From Phycisphaerales bacterium (GTDB lineage Bacteria; Planctomycetota; Phycisphaerae; UBA1845; UTPLA1): a stretch of 64,000 bases of DNA. Location of the stretch: NCBI GenBank assembly GCA_022360095.1, contig JAKSDK010001896.1, positions 97,545 to 161,544 on the forward strand, in the 5' to 3' direction. The notes beneath the pieces are model-generated. The model saw only the letters and a program-made list of their open reading frames with translations. It did not search any database and was not told where the DNA came from. Each line of letters opens with the position of its first letter. Within the stretch, counting starts at the first letter, position 1. A program made the translations under genes and the position numbers. Positions 44,857 through 51,702 of this stretch are shown here, one piece after another.

Positions 44857-45249
44857 TCAGGTGCACACCATTGCATCCGCTTCCACCTCGATCAACATCG
44901 CCGGATCAATCAGGGATTTGACCTCGACCATGCTTGTCGCCGGGGGATGCTCGGCGAAGAATTCGTAATGGGCCTTTCCAAATTCCTCCCAGCGGGCGAT
45001 GTCCGTCACGAACATTCGCGTTCGCACGACGTCTTTGAGGTCGGCATCGAGTTCTTGCAATGTTTTTTGAATGATCTCGAAACATCGCCGTGCCTGAGCG
45101 TAGCCGTCGCCCGGCGCGTGGACCCTGCCGCCTTCTCCGACCGGGGCGGTTCCGGTCACGCAAATATGATTCCCGGTCCGAATGGCTCGGCAGTAGCCGA
45201 CCTGTTTTTCCCAAGGTGCGTCGGTGAATGTCCGTTGTCGTGAACTCAT
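44857..45249 (-). CDS. RidA family protein
   Basis: 130 residues, typical RidA/YjgF trimer fold: GYCRAIRTGNHICVTGTAPV at the N-terminus, GDGYAQARRCFEIIQKTLQELDADLKDVVRTRMFVTDI with the conserved Arg (in VVRTRMFV) that binds the imine substrate carboxylate, and PPATSMVEVKSLIDPAMLIEVEADAM near the end. RidA members hydrolyse reactive enamines and imines from PLP enzymes; this one may belong to another Rid subgroup. It lies between a zinc-ribbon DUF2007 gene (18 bp) and the DUF4937 gene on one strand, probably an operon. Confidence 0.93.
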   Translation of the reverse strand: MSSRQRTFTDAPWEKQVGYCRAIRTGNHICVTGTAPVGEGGRVHAPGDGYAQARRCFEIIQKTLQELDADLKDVVRTRMFVTDIARWEEFGKAHYEFFAEHPPATSMVEVKSLIDPAMLIEVEADAMVCT

Positions 45250-45267
45250 GCCGTCAGCTCCGTCGCG

Positions 45268-45663
45268 TCATAGCGCCTCGCCGTCTCCCGCGCACTTCCA
45301 GCATTCGCTGAATTGTCCCTCGTTTTTCTCTCCGCATGTGGGACAAACCCAAGGTTCTGGTTTGGAAAAGGCCCAGCCGCACTCTGGGCAAACCGGTCCC
45401 CGTAAACCGCTCAAGTCGTAGCCGCAACCCCCACAGGCCGCAGGGTTCTTGGTCTGCTGATGCTCGTCGATTAGCTCGCGGGCTCGTTCGGCGTTCTCTT
45501 CGCGCACCCACACGGACGGGGAAGTCTCGGTCGTAAAGGGCAATTCACCTCGCACGGTCCAGAGCGATTCGCCTTGGACGACCGCTTCGATGCCTTCGTG
45601 ATTTAGAAGCCCGCGGATCAGTTGGGCATCCAGCGGTGTTTCAGCGCTATAGATCTTGATCAT
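45268..45663 (-). CDS. DUF2007 domain protein with C-terminal zinc ribbons
   Basis: 131 residues from ATG 45663. The N-terminal part MIKIYSAETPLDAQLIRGLLNHEGIEAVVQGE...SVWVREENAERARELIDE is the DUF2007 (putative signal-transducing) fold. The C-terminal part has two zinc ribbons: CGGCGYDLSGLRGPVCPECG and CPTCGEKNEGQFSECWKC. The G-Y-D-L-x-G-L ribbon is similar to the one on the PrsW-like protein in this window. Role unknown. First gene of the minus-strand run with RidA and DUF4937, and divergent from the DinB gene. Confidence 0.9.
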   Translation of the reverse strand: MIKIYSAETPLDAQLIRGLLNHEGIEAVVQGESLWTVRGELPFTTETSPSVWVREENAERARELIDEHQQTKNPAACGGCGYDLSGLRGPVCPECGWAFSKPEPWVCPTCGEKNEGQFSECWKCAGDGEAL

Positions 45664-45773
45664 GCTTGTTCCATTTCGGGGCCCGTTATTTTGTGATGGT
45701 CGTCTCAGACATCGCGAACTATTATGTACATTGTAATCCAAAACGCTTGCCATCCGTCGAAAAGGAGAGTGTT

Positions 45774-46271
45774 ATGGCGAATGCGCTGTTACAGGCCGGT
45801 TTGGACACCCTGACATTTTCTCGGAAGGCGTTCATGGGATTGATCGACTCCATTCCGGAGGACAAGCTACTTCATCAACCCAGCGAAGGCGCCAACCACG
45901 CGATGTGGATCATGGGGCATCTCGCCTGCACCGACGAGTTTTTCATGAACAAGCTCGGCGATCGGCCGTTCAACAGGTTCGGCGACTGGGAAAAGATATT
46001 CTTTATGGGTTCCAAGCCCTCGCCGAATGCTTCGGATTATCCTTCAGCCAATGAAGTCAGGGAGACTATGGCGAACAATCGCGAACAACTGGTCTCCTGG
46101 GTCAAGCCCTGGGATGAGTCAAAGCTGCTCTCACCGTTGCCCGGCGATCTCAGGAATTTTGCCACGTCGCACGCCTCTTGGATTTCGACCCTCGCCTGGC
46201 ATGAAGGCATGCACACGGGCCAGCTGGCGGCCATTCGAAAAAGCCTGGGTCTTACGCCGGTTTTGGGCTGA
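45774..46271 (+). CDS. DinB superfamily protein
   Basis: 165 residues from ATG 45774 with AAAGGAG upstream. Four-helix-bundle DinB/YfiT-like fold: SRKAFMGLIDSIPEDKLLHQP, ANHAMWIMGHLACTDEFFM and ISTLAWHEGMHTGQLAAIRKSLGL. The His in MGHLA and the two His in WHEGMHTGQ correspond to the three-His metal site of the superfamily. Members act as thiol-dependent transferases or stress proteins; this one cannot be assigned. The stop is 2 bp before the next gene, indicating co-transcription. Confidence 0.93.
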   Translation: MANALLQAGLDTLTFSRKAFMGLIDSIPEDKLLHQPSEGANHAMWIMGHLACTDEFFMNKLGDRPFNRFGDWEKIFFMGSKPSPNASDYPSANEVRETMANNREQLVSWVKPWDESKLLSPLPGDLRNFATSHASWISTLAWHEGMHTGQLAAIRKSLGLTPVLG

Positions 46272-46273
46272 TC

Positions 46274-46645
46274 ATGGGGACCGCCGTCACCGTTACGACC
46301 GACTTGATCTTCTCGACGAAGATTTCGAGCACGGCCAAGGCGTTGCAAATGGATGCACGTGCCGTGTCCAACGCGGACGCGTTGGCTGCCGTGCTTGAAG
46401 AATCCGACGTCAGCGTTGTGATGGTAGACATGTCTTTGGGCGAGAAGGCGGGTGAAGCGCTGCGCTGTGCCGCCGGTCATGCGAGAAGCCCTGCAACGGT
46501 CGCCTTCTATTCGCACGTTCAGGCTGAACTGCGTGAGGCTGCCGAAGTCGCCGGCGCACAGCATGTCATGCCCAGATCCCAATTCAGTGAACAGTTGCCT
46601 GTTCTTTTGGCAAAGTACGGCGACAGAGACGACGGCTCAGCTTGA
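46274..46645 (+). CDS. Receiver-like regulatory protein
   Basis: 123 residues. The order of strands and helices matches a CheY-type receiver: VTVTTDLIFSTKISSTAKALQM, VSVVMVDMSLG, ATVAFYSHVQ and AGAQHVMPRSQFSEQLP. The Asp in MVDMSLG is at the usual phosphoacceptor position, but the acidic pair after strand 1 is missing (TTDLIF) and the Lys after strand 5 is replaced by Arg (PRS). It may be a phosphorylation-independent receiver. Translationally close to DinB (2-bp gap); its end overlaps the convergent MBL gene by 9 bp. Confidence 0.8.
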   Translation: MGTAVTVTTDLIFSTKISSTAKALQMDARAVSNADALAAVLEESDVSVVMVDMSLGEKAGEALRCAAGHARSPATVAFYSHVQAELREAAEVAGAQHVMPRSQFSEQLPVLLAKYGDRDDGSA

Positions 46646-47416
46646 GTGAATCACTTGCGTGTCGTACGCCAGCGCCATGCCGTCCGGTAGCTCACGGTTC
46701 GTGGCGTCGTGGCCGAGTTCGTGTGCGATGTGGGTGAAGTAAGTCTGTTTCGCCCCGATTTTCTTCGCGTGGGCGACGGCCTGATCGAGGTTGAAATGCG
46801 TCGGATGCGGCCTTTTGCGCAGCGCATCCAGAATCAAGACATCCAGCCCCTCGAGCAACGGCCAGGAATCCGCCGGGATCTCGTTGACGTCCGTGCAATA
46901 CGCGAAGTTGCCGACACGGAAGCCGAGCACCGGCATCGTGCCATGCAGCAACGGGATGGGTGTGATGGTGCGCCCGCCGATCTGGAATGGTTCGTCGATC
47001 ACGTGGAGTGTCAGCCGCGGCACCGCTGAGGGGTATTTTTCCTCCTGCTCGAAGACGTAAGGAAACATCATTCGGAGACGGTCGAGTGTCGCGGTTTGGC
47101 CGTAGCAGGGGATGGGCTGCTCCTGCAGCCAATTGAATCGGCGCAGGTCGTCCAGTCCGGTGACATGGTCGACGTGATAGTGTGTGTAAAGGACCGCATG
47201 GACTCTGGTCACGTCGTTGGCCAGGCATTGCAGACGCAGTTCCGGCGTCGTATCGACGAGCAAGGTTGTCTGCTCATATTGGATGGTGATGCTGGGCCGG
47301 GTCCGTTTGTCGTGAGGGTCGGACGATAGGCAGACGGGGCAGTCACACGCGATCATGGGGACGCCGTGGGACGTGCCTGAGCCCAATACGATGATCTTCA
47401 GCGCTTTTTCGAGCAT
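46637..47416 (-). CDS. MBL-fold metallohydrolase (PhnP-like)
   Basis: 259 residues. The N-terminus KIIVLGSGTSHGVPMIACDCPVC with the Cys-rich CDCPVCLSSDP stretch is typical of the PhnP-like/lipoate-protein group. The metal site is YTHYHVDHVTGLDDLRRF (HxHxDH), with further ligands in AYCTDVNEIP and THIAHELGHD. PhnP hydrolyses ribose 1,2-cyclic phosphates; related proteins are phosphodiesterases. With no phosphonate genes nearby, the exact substrate is open. Convergent with the receiver-like gene. Confidence 0.92.
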   Translation of the reverse strand: MLEKALKIIVLGSGTSHGVPMIACDCPVCLSSDPHDKRTRPSITIQYEQTTLLVDTTPELRLQCLANDVTRVHAVLYTHYHVDHVTGLDDLRRFNWLQEQPIPCYGQTATLDRLRMMFPYVFEQEEKYPSAVPRLTLHVIDEPFQIGGRTITPIPLLHGTMPVLGFRVGNFAYCTDVNEIPADSWPLLEGLDVLILDALRKRPHPTHFNLDQAVAHAKKIGAKQTYFTHIAHELGHDATNRELPDGMALAYDTQVIHSS

Positions 47417-47591
47417 GATATCGCGCGATTATAAGCGCCCGGATGCTTTTTTTGCCCACCTTCCCGAACGAGGGGGAAGCCAGACCCATGAACTGGAGTT
47501 GCCCGCCAGGCTCTTAGTCATTCGTTTCGGCTCAATTTGCCGATGATATGGGTGGAAATTGCCTGTCCTCGTGTGTCGGAGGCCCAGTGAA

Positions 47592-48674
47592 ATGGCAAAG
47601 ATGATCTCAAAGACCCTATTGGTTGTATTCGTCGTACCATGCCTCGGTTTTTTTTCGGAGACTGCGAGCGGTCAAGCGATGCTCGGAGCATCTCGGCCTG
47701 CGTTCGAAACGAAGCGCAGTGAGACCAAAAGGGCTCCTGCGAAGAAAACGGCGAGTCCGTCCGCCGTCCGTCATTCGCCGACTCCGGTTTCCCCAGTGAC
47801 GAGCATTTCGGAAATAGCAGCATGGCAGGCGGCACTGGAACGGGCGGGGTATTCGCCCGGGATCATTGACGGCATTGCCGGGCCGAAGACGGAGATTGCA
47901 CTTCGCACGTTTCAGGTCGTGTCCGAAATCCCGGTGACGGGACGTTTTGATCCGGTGACGCGCCAGGCGCTGGCAATCGATTTGGTTCCCAGCACGCGCC
48001 GACATGTCCTGACTCAGGCAGAGCAGGCGCTGATCGGAGAGTGTCCGGAGGATTGGATCGCCAAGTCCAAGGCGAAGTGGTTGGGTTTCAAATCGCTCGC
48101 GTCGTTCGCAGCAAATCTCGGCCATTGCAGCCTCAAGTTGCTGGCCGTGCTGAATCCCGACGTGGATCTTGAGTCACTCAAGCCGGGAGATGCCGTCGTA
48201 TTACCCAACGTCGTGCGAACGAAAAAATGGCCGAAGACCGCTACGGTCGAGGTCGACTTCGGCACCAAGCTGGTTTGGGCGTTTGATCGCTCGGACAAGC
48301 TGGTCGGACTGTTTCATTGCTCAATCGCCCAGGAAGAGCAACAACGGCCCGGCGGTGTTTGCAAAGTCGCAAACATCACGGTCAAGCCGAAATATTTGTT
48401 CAAGCCCGAAAGCTGGCCGGAGGTCAAAGGCGTCAATCAACGGTTGATCATTCCACCGGGCCCGCGTAATCCGGTTGGCCTATGTTGGATCGGGCTGAGT
48501 CTAAAAGGCTACGGGATCCATGGGACGCCGGAGCCCGAATTGATCGGCAAGACCGGCTCCCACGGCTGCATTCGACTGACCAACTGGCACGTCCTGCGAC
48601 TGGCGGAAATGCTCGACGTCGGGGCGGAAGTACGGTTTGTCGACAGCTCGACCAACCTGGCCCATCGCGGCTGA
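47592..48674 (+). CDS. L,D-transpeptidase with peptidoglycan-binding and LysM-like domains
   Basis: 360 residues from ATG 47592 (GGAGG nine bases upstream). Signal peptide (ISKTLLVVFVVPCLGFFSETASGQA), a basic linker, a PG_binding_1 domain (about 77-127, AWQAALERAGYSPGIIDGIAG), a LysM-like domain (about 160-205, LASFAANLGHCSLKLLAVLN) and a YkuD catalytic domain with IHGTPEPELIGKTGSHGCIRL, where the last His-Gly-Cys is the catalytic site. It cross-links or anchors via meso-diaminopimelate in peptidoglycan. This is consistent with a planctomycete that has a cell wall. Confidence 0.94.
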   Translation: MAKMISKTLLVVFVVPCLGFFSETASGQAMLGASRPAFETKRSETKRAPAKKTASPSAVRHSPTPVSPVTSISEIAAWQAALERAGYSPGIIDGIAGPKTEIALRTFQVVSEIPVTGRFDPVTRQALAIDLVPSTRRHVLTQAEQALIGECPEDWIAKSKAKWLGFKSLASFAANLGHCSLKLLAVLNPDVDLESLKPGDAVVLPNVVRTKKWPKTATVEVDFGTKLVWAFDRSDKLVGLFHCSIAQEEQQRPGGVCKVANITVKPKYLFKPESWPEVKGVNQRLIIPPGPRNPVGLCWIGLSLKGYGIHGTPEPELIGKTGSHGCIRLTNWHVLRLAEMLDVGAEVRFVDSSTNLAHRG

Positions 48675-48756
48675 GACCGACCTCAAGACTTCGTGTGCCT
48701 AATCACCATTGGCCCAAGCCGAACAGCCGTGTTATGAACCGGAGATCGGCTGTAAA

Positions 48757-50439
48757 ATGGGCCACGTGGGAGATACGACACATGCGGGCAAGCTGATCGA
48801 CCGTTGGACGCTCCTGACCTGGCTTGGGGTCGGCGCGTTCATGTTCTGGGGGGCGGGACACTACACCGTTTTTGATGATGAGGCGAACAGTTGCCCTTTG
48901 TACGTGTTGTCGATGGGTGAGATGTTCCGCGCACTGTGGGACGGGATCGACCCGGATCCGCCGCTGTACTACGTCCTGCAGAACCTTTGGGTGCGTGTCT
49001 TCGGCGTAGGGCCGTTGGGATTGCGCAGTTTGTCGATTCTTTTTTTTCTTGCCGGCCTCGTGGCGATGCGAGCCGCCGCGGCGGCTTGGTTTGACCGACA
49101 AACGGGGCTCGTGACGTTGCTGATCTGTGCCCTTCATCCGGCCCACTTGTTCTTCGGCTTCGCCGGGCGGTGGTACAGCCTGATGTTTCTTATGGTCGGG
49201 CTCTTGTTGTGGCTCTCATCGCGATTGAGCGACAGAGGATTTCCCCGCAGAATCGTCGCATGGGCGCTCTGCGCGGCGGGGGTGTGTTACACCAATTATC
49301 TGGGACCGGTCGTCGTGGGTATGGTCTGGTTTGTGTCAATGGCACGAGACCGTCATCGGCCGGGCGGACGAAAGCGCTGGGCTTTGGCGGCCTTGGGCAC
49401 GGCGCTTTTGTATGTGATCTGGTTCGTCCCATTTTGGGAGCAGGTGGCGAGTTTCGACAGGCCGGAAGCCGCATGGTTATCCTATGTGGCCACCGCGGCA
49501 CGCACGCTCGTGGCACTGCTCACGGGAAATCTCGCGTCGATCGGCGCTTGGTGGGTTTGGGTGCCGATGTCCGTCTTCAGCGTTGCATTTCTCGCTTTGC
49601 TGATCACCCGGTGGTCCTCTGTCTGGCCGATCGCCGTCATGGTCTTGGGGTGCTTTTCGGTCGGCGTTGCCTCTCGGACGATGATCGACAAGTACATCAT
49701 GACCTTCAGCGGACCGGCATGTCTGCTCGTGGCGGCATTGTTGATTCGTGCGGAGGCGCCTACGACAGGCAAAGCCCCGGCCTCCCTTGGGCGGCGTCTT
49801 TCCGCATTCTGGCCGCGGCTTATGATCGTCGGCCTGGCATTCGGATGGTTTGGCTGCGGTGTCAACCTCGTGTCACAACGCCAATGGTCGAGTCTGCGTT
49901 GGCTGGACCCGTTTGAAGAGGTGACGCGATCGCTCTACGAACAGAACTGGCATCGCACCTACCCGGATGCCGTGGCCTCCCATCCTTCGGCCCGCTACTA
50001 CTTCGCTCGATTGCGGGCGAATGACAGACTGCTCAGTCCGTTACAGAAAACGATCGCTCCCATGACCATTCCGAACCTCAGGACCGATCGGACCGATTGG
50101 AGGCTGGCGCATGAGGCGCAGGAGAGCATCGATGATACGTCGCCTTATTATGCGGTGACGCCGGCCGCGGTGACGCCGCGACTGGTCAGTCACGCAGCGG
50201 AAGAGGCTGTTGAGGTGTTACCCGTTATTATCACGTTGGAGACGCCGGGTTTCGTGTCGCTACCCGAATGGGACGCCTTGAACGCTGTCCTTTTGGAGCA
50301 ATATGAACCGGCCGGCGAACCCGTTTGCCGCATGGAGGATGACGCCGCCGCCTGGAAGGATCGCCTCGATCCGCGCTTCAGGCATCCCCGATGCCGGATT
50401 GTTTTGCGCTATTGGCGGCTTCGATCTTATGAAGACTAG
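48757..50439 (+). CDS. Polytopic GT39-like membrane glycosyltransferase
   Basis: 560 residues from ATG 48757 (an upstream start at 48709 is possible). About ten membrane helices. The first periplasmic loop has FDDEANSCPLYVLSMGEMF followed by DPDPPLYYVLQNLWVRVFG, which matches the DE(A/S)..and D-P-P-L-Y-Y signatures of GT39-type (PMT-like) glycosyltransferases. A middle region HPAHLFFGFAGRWYSLMFLM is also characteristic. The soluble C-terminal about 170 residues are of unknown fold. It is 82 bp after the L,D-transpeptidase gene. Likely modifies envelope components using lipid-linked sugars. Confidence 0.85.
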   Translation: MGHVGDTTHAGKLIDRWTLLTWLGVGAFMFWGAGHYTVFDDEANSCPLYVLSMGEMFRALWDGIDPDPPLYYVLQNLWVRVFGVGPLGLRSLSILFFLAGLVAMRAAAAAWFDRQTGLVTLLICALHPAHLFFGFAGRWYSLMFLMVGLLLWLSSRLSDRGFPRRIVAWALCAAGVCYTNYLGPVVVGMVWFVSMARDRHRPGGRKRWALAALGTALLYVIWFVPFWEQVASFDRPEAAWLSYVATAARTLVALLTGNLASIGAWWVWVPMSVFSVAFLALLITRWSSVWPIAVMVLGCFSVGVASRTMIDKYIMTFSGPACLLVAALLIRAEAPTTGKAPASLGRRLSAFWPRLMIVGLAFGWFGCGVNLVSQRQWSSLRWLDPFEEVTRSLYEQNWHRTYPDAVASHPSARYYFARLRANDRLLSPLQKTIAPMTIPNLRTDRTDWRLAHEAQESIDDTSPYYAVTPAAVTPRLVSHAAEEAVEVLPVIITLETPGFVSLPEWDALNAVLLEQYEPAGEPVCRMEDDAAAWKDRLDPRFRHPRCRIVLRYWRLRSYED

Positions 50440-50675
50440 CTTACCGAATCCGAAGATCCCTCGATCCACCTGATGACCGGGTGAGGGTGTGAGGTTCCAA
50501 GCATGATGCCGTTATTGTTGGAAAAGCGGCGACGTTGCGCTCCGATCAAGACCCCGAGATGATCACGATAAATGCGGTATTAACGAGCGCTGGTTTGCGT
50601 TAGAATGACGAATAACGCCGTAGATCGGCGGTTCGAGCGAGCACTGAAAACAGCATTTCGTTGAAAGGAATGATC

Positions 50676-51632
50676 ATGGCCAAATACCGATGGGCGATCG
50701 CTGCAGCCCTGGTAAGCAGCATGGTGTGTATGCCCGTGATGGCGACGGAAGTGGGAGACGAGGCACCGCCGCTGAAGATCAAGGAATGGGTCAAAGGCGG
50801 GCCCGTTGAGTTGAAGAAAGGCGACCATATTTATGTTGTCGAGTTTTGGGCGACATGGTGCGGGCCGTGTCTAAAGAGTATTCCGCATCTGACGGAGTTG
50901 CAGAAGAAATATAAGGACAAGGGCGTTATCGTCATCGGCGTCAGCGACGAGAAAGTGAGCAAGGTTCGTCCGTTCGTGGAGAAGAAGGGGTCACAAATGG
51001 ACTATGTCGTCGCTGTAGACGACGGCCGGCAGACCGCTAGGGCTTACTTGCAGGCTTTCGGCGTTCGAGGAATTCCGCATGCCTTCATTGTCGGTAAGTC
51101 CGGCAAGATTCTTTGGCACGGGAATCCTGCCGATCCGAATGACAAGATAGATCAGATCGTCGAGGAGGTGGTCGCCGGAAAGTTCGACCTTGCACGGGCC
51201 AAAGAAACTGAGAAGGCCCGAAAGCGAGTCGAAAAGGCGATGAAGCTTTTTCCTCAGTATTTCACGTTAGCGTCTCAGGACGAAAAATCCGATGAGATGA
51301 AGAAGCTCGGAAAGAAGATTTTCAAGAACGGCCGCTCCAACGCCATGTTGATGACTCAGTTTGCCTGGATCATTATGGATGACAAGCGAATCAAACATCG
51401 CGATCTGAAACTTGCGAAGAAAGCGGCGAAGGCGGCGTTCGAAGTCGACGACGGCAAAAATGCCATGATATTAAATACGTATGCGCGTGCCCTGTTTGAA
51501 ACAGGCGACGTGAAAGAGGCGCTCGAGCATCAGAAGAAGGCGGTTGAACTATGCGATAATCCCCGCTTGATGACCAAGCTGAAGGAATCACTCGAAAAGT
51601 ATCAAAAGGCCTTGGCCGACAAAGAGGCTTGA
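50676..51632 (+). CDS. TlpA-like thiol-disulfide protein with helical tail
   Basis: 318 residues from ATG 50676 (AGGA eight bases upstream). Signal peptide (IAAALVSSMVCMPVMA), then a TlpA/ResA-type fold: GDEAPPLKIKEWVKGGP, FWATWCGPCLKSIPHLTEL with Cys62/Cys65, GVIVIGVSDEKVSKVRPFV, FGVRGIPHAFIVGKSGKILWHGN with the cis-Pro. A helical, TPR-like C-terminal half (about 165-318; ILNTYARALFETGDVKEALEHQKKAVEL) follows. It is a paralogue of the Sec-containing protein at 43018: both have FWATW-x-GPC, the same following IPHL and KKYKxKGV, and a long helical tail. It probably acts as a periplasmic thiol oxidoreductase. Own terminator follows. Confidence 0.9.
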   Translation: MAKYRWAIAAALVSSMVCMPVMATEVGDEAPPLKIKEWVKGGPVELKKGDHIYVVEFWATWCGPCLKSIPHLTELQKKYKDKGVIVIGVSDEKVSKVRPFVEKKGSQMDYVVAVDDGRQTARAYLQAFGVRGIPHAFIVGKSGKILWHGNPADPNDKIDQIVEEVVAGKFDLARAKETEKARKRVEKAMKLFPQYFTLASQDEKSDEMKKLGKKIFKNGRSNAMLMTQFAWIIMDDKRIKHRDLKLAKKAAKAAFEVDDGKNAMILNTYARALFETGDVKEALEHQKKAVELCDNPRLMTKLKESLEKYQKALADKEA

Positions 51633-51663
51633 TCGGCCTCCATCTTAAGAATCTGCCTCATTA

Positions 51664-51692
51664 AAGCCCTCCTTCAATGGAGGGCTTTTTTT
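51664..51692 (+). terminator. Rho-independent terminator of the TlpA-like gene
   Basis: agccctcc and ggagggct pair across ttcaat, preceded by AAA and followed by seven T, 31 bp after the stop. The A-tract in front makes it potentially bidirectional, also serving the convergent YgfK-like gene. Confidence 0.92.
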
Positions 51693-51702
51693 GTGCGCGA
51701 CA

